From assembly GCA_036346355.1 (NCBI GenBank), contig CM070573.1, forward strand, positions 20,506,001 to 20,570,000: DNA of 64,000 bases. Reading direction: 5' to 3'. Below are positions 46,011 to 57,718 of this stretch, one piece after another; position 1 is the stretch's first letter; each line of letters opens with the position of its first letter. A model generated the notes under the pieces. That model was not told where the DNA came from, did no database searches, and saw only the letters and a program-made list of their open reading frames with translations. The position numbers and the translations under genes were made by a program. The stretch comes from Rhipidocladum racemiflorum. Its lineage: Eukaryota > Streptophyta > Magnoliopsida > Poales > Poaceae.

Positions 46011-49000
46011 TGTGGGGAACCGTCCCCGGGACTCCACTAATTCACCCAAATGTGTGGTACAACTTAAGTGAATCAAGGGAACCTCGGGCGCTCCGTGAAT
46101 ATGCCCGTGTTGGTCCCAGGACAGTTCACCAACACGTGCATTTCCATCCAATAGTTGACATCACAACACATACATAGATAGCGAAAACATAAGCATGTTT
46201 ACATACCGAAAGTAGGACTGATGTCCAAAATGACATATTTAAAGTTATTACATCAACATGGCAGCGGAAAAACATAACACAATAACAAAAGACCAGCGTG
46301 GTATGCCCCAAACCCTCAGGCAACCAACTGAAGGCAAGAACGCGCATCTAGACGTTAGCGTCGCTGAAATCTACCCGGTAAAAATCTCCGGGCAGCACCT
46401 CATCCTCACCTGCAGCAAGTGGACAAACCGATTGAGTACAAAGAGTGTACTCGCATAATAATATAAGTTGTATGCTGAGTTCTAGCTACATGTGGTTGCT
46501 ACATCAAAGAAAAGCATAAGGGTAATTTCAGCATAAAGCGATATTTGGAGTAAAAACATAGACATGTATAAATTGAAACCTGCATTTGGTAAAGCTTTTC
46601 AAAGTCTAATACATAGTATAACATCATCATAAACATATTCATCTCATACCTCCAAGAATTCTCCGAACCACGAGCCCAACGCTCGTGTTCGTCTACACAC
46701 ACAAGTACTCCAATACTCGTGTCATTTTCCACACCCATCCCATTCTTACCAAGTCCTTAGTACTCGCCTGGTGGCTAACACAACAAGCGATTGTCCTTGA
46801 CCATGGACGTGGCTATTCGAATAGTTTAAGCTCTACAAAGGTACGACTTTACCCACATGACACGCCACACTCGTAAGCCAAGCTATTAGCACAATTCCTT
46901 TGATGTGCCGGCTGAGGTAAACGTGACAAAACCATTTTCCAGTATGCATGGTAGTGCATATAAACCACCCAGGTGACTATGACCCTTGATCCCACATGCC
47001 TAGTACTTTGTATGTGTGGATCAAGGAGTACACCTGTTGTTGGATATCCCTGACTCCACAAAGTTCGAGGGGTTCGAAGGACATTCCTGACACTCCACAA
47101 AGTTCGAGGAATTCTTGCAGACATTCCTTGACGCTCCGCAAAGCTCAAGGAATTCTGAGTGCACGTGGTTTACATACCCTAGTCATACACAAGTACTTGG
47201 TTAAGCCGGTCCCATAAACGGCGTGGGGTTCACACGATAGTTACTTGCGAGACGGCACCAGGATTTAATCCTTAAGGTCCTTAGCCAATTTTGCTACTCA
47301 TTGACCACAATTCAAACCATCATCATCATTATAATTCTTTGATCATTGCGACCAATGGACTAAGTCCATCTATCGCGGTTTCTAACGAGGTTCTAAGCAT
47401 GGCTAAGCAATTTGTGCGAACCCATACATAATAATAAACCAACCACCTAGGGCGACAATGGATTACAAAAGGAACATGGCAAGGGGTTGATATGACAACA
47501 TGGCAATAGCTAAACATTCTATCCAAAACATACTTGTAATTGAAAGTAGGCATGCAATTGATAAAATAGCTTCAAACATAATATGCAAATAATAGGATCA
47601 AGTATGCTCAAGGATTAAGTAGTGCCTGGCTGCTCGTTCTTGACGTCGTAAGCGTAGTCGTACTCGGGAGTAACTTCCGAAGCGTCAACACCTAGCGGGA
47701 AAATCCAATTCAAATAAACACAAATCAAGAACTCGAAGGATGCACAAGAATAAGATATGCATAAAATGCTTACGGTCTATACTTCTAATCACGACATGCA
47801 TATGAGAGTTAGTTTGGCTCAAGGTGGATTTTGAAGTAATGTGTTCACAGATGGATCTTAGCCGGCAAAGGTGTCAAAAGTTCAAGTCTTAGGAGCATTC
47901 TATCTAATTATGTTCGGAGTATCCGAGTTTCAACTCGGAATGTCCGAGCAGACCCCCTCTGTCTAGCCAGCAAATTCAACCCTTGAGCCAAGTCGTATTC
48001 GGACTATCCGAAGTTTCATTCAGACTATCCAAATGCTTCGGACTGTCCGAATGAAACCTCGGACTATCTGAGTGCTTCAGACTGTCCGAATGAAACCTCG
48101 GACTATCCGAGCTGGGCCTCTCTGTTTCAGTTTTCCACTTCGCATTGACCCATTCAGAGTGTCCGAATGTAATCTTGGACTATCCGAACTAGGCCTCTCT
48201 GTCTGAAAATGGCTATTTGTACATTGGGCTCCTACACTTCAAGAAAAGGAACTAGGGTAGAACCTTACCACTACAAGGTCGTTCTTGCTCTTGGTGGAAG
48301 TCGATTCGACGAGAGGATGAAGAATGGTGTCGCAAGATCAGTTTTCGCGGTGCGTCTCCTCCTTGCTCGTGTGGATAGCGATGACCTCACTTGCTCGTGA
48401 TTGCAATAGCAACTAGCCCTCCTCCTCAAGCTTCAATGCGACATGCATGGCCCGATCCGATATGGATGATGGAATTCAAAGAGTGGAAGGGAAATGAATC
48501 ACAAGAGCAAATTTTCAGAACAAGGGCAAGGAGAAAATTGGTTGTAACTCACCAAAAACCTTGTGCATCAAAAATCCATTTAGATGGATTTGAAGCTCTT
48601 GATGAGGGGAATTCAATGGTATATCATGCACAGGCTCAAACTCAAGATTTGAGTGAATTTGAGGGGAGGAATGGAGAAGGGTTGAAGGAGCTCTCACTCT
48701 CTCCCTTGGTGTTGGTTTTCAGAATTGGATGAGCAGGGAAATGAGTGTGGGTGAGGAGAAATCAAGGTGAGGGGGTTTATATAGTTGCCCACATCATCCC
48801 TTACATGTGGGGCTTGATCCCACATGTCATGGTGACGTAAGGAAGGTGGGTATGAGTGGATAAAGTAAGAAAATGCAGATTAGGTGTTTGCAGTCCACAA
48901 ATTCCTAGGCAAGGTATGACCCACATGTCATTGACTGGTTAGGTAAGGGGTCAAAGTTGGCCCACAAGTCATTGACTAGGGTAAAGGGACATGGGTGCAG

Positions 49001-49161
49001 TTTGGGAAATGAATTTCAGGATTTTGTAAATTCATATTCATGCAAGATAAATGTCCTAACACTTGTATGATTATAATTAAGCGAGGATCCTAAATGACAT
49101 TACGGAAGACGTTAGCATGACATGCCCCACTTACCGGATTAATGAAAGTTGGGCTGTTGCA
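46011..49161 (-). repeat. Solo LTR H, 3,151 bp, minus orientation
   Basis: On the minus strand it starts TGCAACAGCCCAAC and ends GGTTCCCCACA. Flanks are GTTTG (46006-46010) and GCTTG (49162-49166), a 5-bp duplication with one mismatch. Joining the flanks rebuilds one unit of the surrounding repeat (AGCGGTCTGGGACTG, CTTGATATAAAA), which supports the boundaries. The orientation comes from the reverse-complement landmarks shared with other gypsy LTRs, such as the CTTGCTGAGT...ACTC-type region near 46440. Confidence 0.8.
47931..48200. repeat. CGGACTGTCCGA hairpin repeats inside LTR H
   Basis: Variants of TTCGGACTGTCCGAATGAAA and CCTCGGACTATCCGAG recur at least eight times. Many are perfect or near-perfect palindromes (CGGAC/GTCCG). 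No gene overlaps them. Function unknown. Confidence 0.8.
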
Positions 49162-49166
49162 GCTTG

Positions 49167-49440
49167 ATATAAAAAAATAGAAAAAAACAAAAAAAAAACA
49201 AGCGGTCTAGGACCGCTAGAAATTTAAATATATATATATATATATTCTAGCCGACACTATCCGCTGGAAATAAAATAAAAAAATCCAGCCGACGTCGTCC
49301 GCTTGAAATATACAAAAATAAAAAAAAAAAAAATTCAAGCGGACAGGGTCCGCTTGAAATTTATTAAAAAGTACAAAAAAATGTTCAAGCGAACAGTATC
49401 CGTGGGATTTTACTGTTCAAGGGCTATTTCCGTGATTTTA
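49167..49440. repeat. Tandem palindromic repeats (GCGGAC...GTCCGC), AT-rich spacers
   Basis: Units at about 49202, 49243, 49284, 49334 and 49383, plus the unit split by LTR H, follow AAGCGGACAGGGTCCGCTTG with A/T-rich spacers, spacing about 40-50 bp. Each can fold as a short hairpin. A TATATATATATATA run lies at about 49230. Probably the leader of a gypsy element (inference). Confidence 0.75.
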
Positions 49441-49978
49441 TCAGATCAGTAGATATTTACGTAAAAAAATATAATGAACCAGGCTAGAATAATAAAAAAT
49501 TCCACCTCGACGGCCTGCTTGATGGTGGCTACAACGGTTGACCCACCACGACAGCAAAGCTGTCAAGCACTCCTTACTCAGCATACACATGCCGAGGAAT
49601 AGCTGCTCGGAAGGTCCCTTCGACGAGCAACTGCTCGGCATGCTGCAATTTCAGTGATTAATTAGCGATTAGTTAATTCAACGATTGATTAAGCAAAGTA
49701 ATTTATTAGAGATTTAATTGAGTGATTAATTAGTGGATCTCATTGGCAATTTCCTACCGAGGAAAGGAGAGTTCAGGAGGAACATCCCGCTATACGATGA
49801 CGCGGCAAGCCACGGAATCCATTGACATGCTGAGGTGTGTGCCGCTACCACATGGCTTGGTATGGTATCGAAGCGTGGTTTTCATTGCTTTCGTGGTCGG
49901 TGTGGAGCTAAATCTACAAATAATTTCGGATGGATGCTAACAATAGGCAGATATGCGATGGCTTCCTGCTGCATAGAT
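49441..49978. other. Region without recognised gene, upstream of the hAT elements
   Basis: A minus-strand 66-codon frame (49641-49441, MPSSCSSKGPSEQLFLGMCM) shows no family I recognise. GCTCGG/CCGAGG motifs are frequent. The DNA continues past the two hAT insertions into the PCO upstream region, so it could be distal promoter. Confidence 0.35.
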
Positions 49979-50527
49979 AGAGATGGGAACGGAGATCCGA
50001 AACCCAAAATCCGATGAGTATTTATTTCATTAGAGGCTGGGTATGAACCATTTTTTATACCCATAGGCCTATTAAAGGGTAAAAGTTACTACTCAGCAGG
50101 TATAGATCCGTTTTGCTATTACCCGTACCCGTTCACCTGTGGATCTAGTCCACTAGCGATTGACCCAATTGCCCAAGCCCAACTGTGCAGTCCAGCCGGT
50201 CAGCCCATCAAAATCTCTAAACCCTAACTGTCTTATAAGATATGCTGCCTAAAGCCCAACTGTGCACTCTAGTATGATGTTTAATTTTTTAATACAGATA
50301 TCCATTATATTTTTATTGAATTGCGTTATAAGATATGCGGCTGCTGTCTGCAAGGGCATCTGTATATAATGCGGGTGCGGGTTACCCGCCGAGTCCTCAT
50401 TACCCGCACGGGTACGAGTACGGGTAAATTTTGTACCCGCGTGCGGATATGGATATTGTAGCAGATTAATTTTACTAATACGGGTACAGATACGGGATGG
50501 TGATATAGATACAGACCGCCATCTCTA
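49979..50527. mobile_element. Non-autonomous hAT element, 549 bp
   Basis: The element starts TAGAGATGGGA and ends CCATCTCTA, giving a 9-bp inverted terminus TAGAGATGG, with the perfect 8-bp duplication TGCATAGA at 49971-49978 and 50528-50535. The interior is rich in ACCCG/CGGGT motifs (GGGTGCGGGTTACCCGCC), typical of plant hAT MITE subterminal repeats. No transposase is encoded. Confidence 0.9.
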
Positions 50528-50590
50528 TGCATAGACACCTTGGCCAGCATCACATGCCAAACCAAGTAGGGATGGCAATCGGGTCGGGTA

Positions 50591-52825
50591 TGTAACACCC
50601 CGGCATCTAGTATGCCCTAGATGTCACCAAACATAGACTAAACAATATCTAAATACCACATCTAAAGGTAAATTACAGCAAAGGAGTACATGCAAAAATC
50701 GAAAATTTCGGCAGCATCTCCTTTGTTTTTCCATGGTACGGAGCATCAACAATAATATCACAAGTTATATCATAATGGGAAGCATCTAAAGCAGCAATAA
50801 CAGGTAACATAGCAACTATTTAAGTCTAGCATAATGAATTTAACCACTCCATGATCTAAAACGAAGTAAATAATATGACCAAGCACACAAATAAGTCATA
50901 CTCCAAGTTCTCAACGCATTAACTTATAATCATAACTACGAATGGCAAAATTGTATATATCTTAATAAGTGAAACTTTGTGATGATGTGCCACTAAGCCC
51001 CTTTCCCGCATGTCGGTTTCATGGTACCTAAAAACAACATAAAACACAAGCGTGAGTTCATCACTCAGCAAGTATATCGCAATAGGTCATAAAGAATAAA
51101 TCAAGGCCAACAACAATACATACCATACTTTAACATCATGATCAAATCATAATTTCATCCACAACATCATAGCCATGACCAAGCACATTGTTCACAACTC
51201 ATTTTCATCATCATGTATGCAATGCAATGCGATGCACATGTCTCCTGGAAGCATATACCGGTATTGCTGAGTGCACACCCGTCGGCGTGCACCCTCTTTC
51301 CCCTTCCATCCCGTAGATGGAGGGTGCCTACGCATCGCTTTCACTCACCACGCGGGTGGAATCACGAGGTAGGTCTTACAACCATGGTGCTCCGGATTAG
51401 TCATAACTTTCTCACCAACCTTACCGGACTAGTTATGACGTTCTCACCGACCGGGCCAGCTTTCATGCCATGTATGCAACATATGCCATAAACATAAACA
51501 ACTTGCATCAAACCGAACTAAACATGGCATAGCATCATATTAATCCATTTTCATCATGACATGGGCAAGCACTAATTATAGCAAGATATCACAACATGTA
51601 ATCATGACAAGATATCACATCATGTAAATAATTTGCACCTAGTCTCAATTATCAACATTCAACACGCTACCCATTACAATACACTTGCCTTAACCTCGGG
51701 CGGCGGATTGGCGAGAGGTTGAGGGCACTCCCGGGGTCACACCACCTGCACATAGAGACCACACACTCAAAACGTGCCCACAAAATAGTACCCACTTGCT
51801 CATCTACTCCGACTTCGCAAACTACTCCCAAAATTGAAAAATAGAGAATCTGTCCCGCCGGGACAGCAGGCTTCAAACTAGCATAACTTGGGTTATAGGA
51901 CTCCAAATCAAGTAAACGAGTAGATCATCGCGAAGCTTAGGAAATTTCCTACCTTTTTCTAAGTATCTGGAAAAGCTGATTCGGCCTCTAAAATTGTTTA
52001 ATCTACAGAACAACGTAATCTGTTCCAATCTCGTCACAGCTTTGAACACGTTCGGTAAAACGACCATAACTTTCAAACGGCTGGGTGGAATTGGACGTTA
52101 TTTATGTCCACTGAAAGGTATTGAAGTTACCTACAACTTTCTCGACAGGCGGCCGACCAAATTCCGAGTCTAAGGTCGCGAAAACTCAAACCCTAGGTCG
52201 ATTGCACAATCTGCCCGAAGCAGAGAACGTGGCAAACTCTAGTTTTCATCTAATCTACCCAATCACAGCACCACCACTTGATCTAAAAGCATCCAAATAC
52301 CCTCTAGCACAGCACCTAGACCAACCCCAAGGATTTCCCTAGCCATACCTTCGCCCGATGAACGATGAACCGACGAATCTCCTCCCGGTTCACACGATCT
52401 CCTTTCTCGCTCCAAATCAACCGGATCTCCTCGTCGCGGAGCGCTCCAATGGTGAAAACAGCGGGTTGGCGAGGTGAGGGGCTCCCCTAGGGCAGCAAGG
52501 AAGGTGGAGAGGGGAGGGGAGGGGAGAGGTGGAGGCGCCATGGGGGAAGATGGAGAGGAAGGGGAAGGGTGGAGGCGCATGGGGGGGCTAAGGGGTGGCG
52601 GCTAGGGTTGGGAAAGGAAGTGGGGGCGCACCAAGGGGTGGGGGCCAGATTTGGCTGCCCAAACGTCCCCCCCTTGGGCCCAAACCCTTCCACCGGAGGC
52701 CCAACTCAACCCCCAAGGCCCAAAGTCCCTCGGAGAGGCCCACACACCCGAAAACGGCCCAAAAACACGCTATAAAGTCGTACCAAAATGCCGAATTCTA
52801 AAATGTCATATTCTGGGGTGTCACA
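50591..52825 (-). repeat. Solo LTR G, 2,235 bp, minus orientation
   Basis: On the minus strand it starts TGTGACACCCCAGAAT and ends GGGGTGTTACA. The perfect 5-bp duplication GGGTA lies at 50586-50590 and 52826-52830, within the left arm of the hAT element. The landmark CTTGCTGAGTGATGAACTCA (minus strand, about 51070) matches the equivalent site of the other gypsy LTRs. No coding region. Confidence 0.92.
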
Positions 52826-53585
52826 GGGTAGCTCTGGGTCCTGCCTTCCTGGATCGGAATTTGAGACCCGAATTTTGGACCTGGACCTGGACTCGAAAAT
52901 ACCTACGGGTTCATATCTGGACCCAGACTCGGACCCGACGGGTACCCAGGACCCCAAACAAGTTGAACTGTAGTTGTACAAAATGCAGCGGCTTGAATCG
53001 GTAATGAATAAAACCACACTTGCTATCACACATGTAAACTTCAGAGTTTTCTTCTTTTGCAATGAGGTGCAACAAGATTTGATCTGAAAAATCATAAGAT
53101 TCTGGGGCAATGGAGATTGCTCTACAAAACACTAGCTTTTCCTTCTCTCCTAACTTTTTTTCCAAGTGAGAACTATCAATTGGCAGATATTGAGGATATC
53201 TCTATCCAAATATCCATTCTTATGTGCTTGTGCTGGTTGTTTGTGCCATACAATAAAAATGAAGAAAAAGGAAAGATAAAATGATATCACCGTCGGCAAT
53301 ATATATCATTAGGATATGGTTGAGATCTACACATCAGCTAATTAGCCCAGTTCGTATCATTATTTTCATTCATTCAATACAAAAACTGGATCGAGAGAAC
53401 TATCATACCCTACCACCGTCGAGAGAACTCCACGCACGGAGTCGATGGCAAACGGAGAGCGCACACGGAGTCGACGGCGAACGAACCTCCTCCCCTGAGT
53501 CCCCTCCTTCCTGGTGGCGCGGCCTCGCAGTCAGGGGATTCAGAGTCGCAGTCAGGCCGTCGGGGGATTTGAAGTCGCGGTCGGG

Positions 53586-53700
53586 GTCGGGGCCAAGGGT
53601 GGCCGGTGGCGGCACGGTCAGGGTCGGGGCCAAGGGTGGTCGGTGGCGTGCGCGGTCGGGGTCGGGGCCAAGGGTGGGCGGTGGGCGGTGGCGGTGTGGT
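53586..53700. repeat. GC-rich tandem repeat in hAT element
   Basis: GTCGGGGCCAAGGGTGG recurs at 53586, 53623 and 53661 (spacing 37-38 bp) with GGTGGCGG spacers. It produces spurious long open frames on both strands. Confidence 0.8.
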
Positions 53701-54166
53701 CTGGACTTGGTGGCAGCGTGGATCGCAGGATCGGGGTCAGCGTTCGGGGCCTTCGGGGACAACAGGGACTCGGGGAGTCGACCACGACGGTCGACAGCCA
53801 GTCAGGGTCGGGCTCGAGCGATGGTCAGGCGGCTAGGGTTTGTGTGGAAGCGTGGTCGCATGGAGGAGTCTGGAGGGGAGGACTGGTCCGACTGGACTGG
53901 AGCAAGAGGTTAGCGTGGAGTCTGGAGGTTACTAGGTTAGGGTAATTGGGGATGGGCTGGATAACCGAATTTCAATTGGGTTGGGCATAGTGCGTGGTGG
54001 CGGTGGATCCAATAGTTTCGGGTCCAGGTCTACTATACCCACATGTCTATATCCGTACTCGAATCTGGACCTGGACCCGACCAAAAATACCTATAGGTCC
54101 AGATTCAAACCTGGATTCAGACCCAGACCCAGACCCATGGGTATTTCTGCCATCCCTCAAACCAAG

Positions 54167-54605
54167 CAATAGTTCTCTCCCTCGTCCGTTCTCACCACTC
54201 CATGCAGACCAGCGCATCCTGGCCGTCCATCTAAACCGCAGGCCGCTGGGCTCCTGCGATGCGAGCGGTTTCCCCCGCGAAAAGGCGGGCGGCGAGAGCG
54301 ACCAACCAAAAATTGTTTTTCCTCCTCGAATCCGACCAGAGAAAAGTAGACGGAATCCACTGGTATTTGATCTCCCCCAGCTCCATGGCCCATGGTTTTC
54401 GCTCGTGGTCGTGGGATTGCGTGCGCATACATAAACTGCCGCGCGTATGACCCGTCTCCCCTACTACTCATGCGGTTTCCTCCCTGCACCCTGTTTCTTG
54501 GTTCCGTCGGTGCGACAGATTTGGGCTCTTTCCTCGCCGCAAAGATTCGGCCTTTCCGGCTTCTCGTGAATCCTGAGTTGTTCGACCTGGGCTGCTGCTG
54601 CGTTG
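54167..54605 (+). promoter_or_regulatory. Proximal upstream region and probable 5' UTR of PCO
   Basis: About 440 bp lie between the right hAT duplication and the PCO ATG. No clear TATA box is seen. The last 170 bp is T/C-rich and GC-mixed, as in grass 5' UTRs. An upstream ATG at 54391 opens a frame (MVFARGRGIACAYINCRAYD) that runs past the PCO ATG in another frame, so it could affect translation if transcribed. Confidence 0.45.
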
Positions 54606-56654
54606 ATGGGGGTGGAGGGGAGCAGCGGTGCGGCGGCGGCGAAGAGGCGGCGGAAGGCTAGACGGAGAAGGGCCGGCGTCGGGTTCGTGGTGAGGCGCGT
54701 CCAGGCCGAGGTGGCGCGGGCACCTCTCCAGCGGCTGTTAGCGGCGTGCCGCGCGGTTTTCAGGGGCCCCGGCACCGTGCCGGCGGCCGCCGACGTCGCC
54801 CTCATCCGCGGCATCCTCGGTGCGTACGTACGTAGCGTCTACAGTTACGCGCCCATCGATCTCGTTGCCACTGCATTGCACGACGCATCATTCTTCGGCT
54901 GTATATCATCGGTGCATGCCCAAACATCTCAAGTTAGCCTGCGTGCTACTCTAGCCATGCCATGTTTTTACCAGCTAGGTAGTTATTATGAGCAGAGCAA
55001 CGTAAGAATTCTTAAAACGTTGCTATGGTGATCTCGATCGATTACGATAGATAAATTGTTCCAGTAGTAGACGCAGTTTATTGGGGAAAGGGGATTAATT
55101 TTTCCCAAGGGTAATTAAATTAGCCTAAACAAATCAACTTGTTCAATGTGAGAAAAACATCCCTAACTTGACTCGACCACATAGATTTGCTTCTCCCAGT
55201 TTTGGACTCGGCTTCTTATTTTCTTTCCCTGTGTGGTTGTGGTCCCCTGTATCTTCCCTTTAATTTCAGCTCCTGACTCTGAAGAGTTGCTTGAAATTAA
55301 CTTTTACCACGCAATTTATGTAGAAGTACTAATGTACGTACTATATCTCAAGAGGACTTATTTTACATTGCATTTTTGCAAATTTGCGCCCTCAGCATCA
55401 GGAGAACGAATTATTATCGAACATTGTTACAGCCCATAGGCAGCTATGATGGCAAATAGCTTTCGCTAAGAAGGAAAAAGATGCCAAATACTATAGTGAA
55501 AAGTCGTAATTAAATCCCTTGATTTACAATTTGATGGGTGATACTGATCTAGATGAAGAGCAGTTTCAGACATATATCGTTACGCGCTTAATGATCGAGG
55601 ACCTGCTTGGACTTGCTAATGGTGACCATAATTTGCAGACAAGATGGGACCGGAGGACGTCGACCTGAGCGCGGAGCTCAAGTTCTTCAAGGCCATGGAT
55701 GCTGGTGCTTGTCAAGGATCTCCGATAATTACACAGACCACCATATACAGATGCAGAAAATTTTCGGTACGAAATGAGCCGAAACCCGATCGATATTTTC
55801 GTCATGTTGTTTAAGGACTATGATTTAGTTACTTTGGGTGGAATTCCAATGGTTTGTTATTTCCTTGATGATTTGCAGATAGCCATCTTCTTCCTGCCTC
55901 CAACCGCAGTCATCCCTCTCCACAACCACCCGGGGATGACGGTGTTCAGCAAGCTGCTCCTCGGATCACTGCACATCAAGTCCTACGACTGGGTCGATCC
56001 TGCCGTCCTCGTCGGCTCGACGCCCGATGATCGCCGTAAGCTCTTGATCTGTGCATCCTACTTGCGTTCCAACCCATTCTAGCTTGTTTGCACCGTACAA
56101 TTAATATATGTGCCTGAGCGCTACCTAGTACTGTGCCATATCATCGACAAGACAGAAAAATGCCTTATAGCAATATATACTGCCTGAAAATTGACAGTGA
56201 GGCTGGCGAATCTGGTGCTGGACGCCGATTTCAGTGCGCCGAGCGACACCCTGGTCCTGTACCCGGAGGCCGGAGGGAACATGCACCGGTTCGCCGCCGC
56301 CACGCCGTGCGCCATTCTGGACGTCCTCGGCCCGCCTTACTCCGAGGACCGGGACTGCACCTACTACCAGGATTTCCCTTACTCCCACTGCTCAAGTACT
56401 TAATCCTTCCTGCATGCAGCTCCGTGAAACACCTCTCTAGCTAGAGACCGATCAATAACTGTTGATACCATGATGCATGAGCTTATGTATGTCGGTCTGA
56501 TTTTGCACGCGCAGATGAGGTCACTGCTGGCCTGCTGCGTGGCACGGACGAGCAGATCAGGAACCGTCTGGGGTGGCTGAAAGAGATGGACATGCCCAAG
56601 GAGCTGGAGATGTACGAAGTGCCGTACAGAGGCCCGCCCTTCTTCTCGACCTGA
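54606..56654 (+). CDS. PCO: Plant cysteine oxidase (PCO), five exons, 278 residues
   Basis: Exons: 54606-54819, 55639-55766, 55879-56035, 56198-56395 and 56515-56654. All introns have GT-AG borders and phases join without a shift to the TGA at 56652-56654. The N-terminus is basic (AAAAKRRRKARRRRAG), a possible nuclear signal. Exon 2 gives DKMGPEDVDLSAELKFFKAM. The cupin core follows: FFLPPTAVIPLHNHPGMTVF with iron ligands His129 and His131, SLHIKSYDWVD, and the third ligand His196 in GGNMHRF; the spacing is that of the PCO/ADO family. The end is YEVPYRGPPFFST. PCOs use O2 to oxidise N-terminal cysteine of group VII ERFs to the sulfinate, feeding the arginine N-degron route. A conserved hypoxia role is established for the family and inferred here. 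Intact; recently inserted transposons lie upstream. Confidence 0.93.
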
Positions 56655-57500
56655 CTGACACGACACACGATGCATCAGATGTACTGATCTCACCATCTGA
56701 TAAGACTTTTTTCAGTTGCAAGATGTACGATCTTTCTTTCAGTTTCTTCAGTTTGCGTGCAATTACATGTTGAAAAGATTACGTACGTACGGCGTGCAAT
56801 GCCTCGATCGATCGATCGGTTCTTTTATAGAGAACATCACCCGTCCACAAATGTTCTTTGATGTGTTTTTTTTTCTTTCCTTTTTTGAGCTATCTTTCGA
56901 GAGCGTTCATCGACTAGTCTTCTTCTACCTTCACTTAAATTACTCATTTGCTCCATAGATAGATGCAGGTGCTTGAGAGGGTATTCACTATCCAGCCAAC
57001 GGTAGGATGGTCTCTAGCCTCGGCTGACCCACCGTTGATTTCGCCCCTAAAAATTCTCTGGGACCGGGTGTCTTCTCGGATTTATTGCAAAAACTAGACA
57101 TATGGTAAATACATATCTAAAAGCAACTAAATCTTCTTCTATCCTCTCAATATTACTATGTGTCTTTAATTATTCCAAGAAGAATGCTATAGATGCTACA
57201 AATCAGGTGCCATAGTTTTCTTTTTCTGTATGCATGCGTGCTACATGAGTAGCATAGCTGCTAGATCCAGACTAATTAAGAAACCTGACTTGGTACGGAT
57301 TTTCGCTTAACAAATTAAGCAAGTGTGTGCATCATCACAGATATCATTGTTTAGTCCCGCACACGGTTTGTCATGCTCACAGATTCGATCTGAACATACC
57401 ACTGTTGTATACTATCTCTACGTGGCTACGTTCAGCATGCGGACAATCAACTAAAAAATAATGTGAACTGTGTCGGAACAACACTGGATCAGAAGCTCAA
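56655..57500 (+). other. PCO 3' UTR and downstream spacer
   Basis: No further gene. The first 300 bp (with ATTTACGTACGTACG-like and ATCGATCGATCGAT stretches near 56785-56820) is probably 3' UTR. No classic AATAAA was found close to the stop. The remainder is ordinary AT-rich intergenic DNA. Confidence 0.4.
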
Positions 57501-57519
57501 CTTCCGGATTTGGCAATCA

Positions 57520-57718
57520 CTATTACACATGCTCATCACAGACGATTATAAAACCTCATTACAGACAGTTTTATGAACCATCTATAAATACGTGTCAGTG
57601 ATAACAACGGTACATCACAGCTAACTTTCGAACCGTATGTGAAAATTAACATCAGAGACGGTTCTATCCTAGAATAGTCTCTGATAGTATATCATCACAA
57701 TCTCTGGTAGTATATTAT
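57520..57718. mobile_element. CACTA-like terminal fragment
   Basis: CACTATTACACATGCTCATC begins a stretch with TCACAGACG, ACCATCTATAAATACGTGTC, TCAGAGACGGTT and AGTCTCTGATAG motifs. This pattern resembles subterminal repeats of grass CACTA transposons. It is cut off at 57718 by an LTR. The other end is not seen. Confidence 0.45.

Larger units (their letters stand above)
50567..54158. mobile_element. Non-autonomous hAT element with nested solo LTR G
   Basis: Ends are TAGGGATGGCA (50567) and TGCCATCCCTC (54158), with the perfect 8-bp duplication AAACCAAG at 50559-50566 and 54159-54166. Without the LTR it is about 1.35 kb. Subterminal sequences are rich in GGGTC/GACCC and GGTCCAGG motifs on both ends (52900-52960, 54010-54140). 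Open frames around 53400-53900 have no recognisable domain. It stands about 440 bp upstream of the PCO start codon. Confidence 0.92.

Noticed and set aside
49200..49400. Candidate microRNA precursor hairpins
   Set aside because: Stems are only 6-9 bp with AT-rich loops and tandem copies. A miRNA precursor needs a long near-perfect stem.
53281..53945. Overlapping Gly/Arg-rich frames of 76-210 residues
   Set aside because: They come from GC-rich tandem repeats within a non-autonomous hAT element. Open on several frames at once, no domain.
56121..56696. Minus-strand frames across PCO exons 4 and 5
   Set aside because: Antisense shadows of GC-rich exons; the plus strand carries conserved domain and splice sites.
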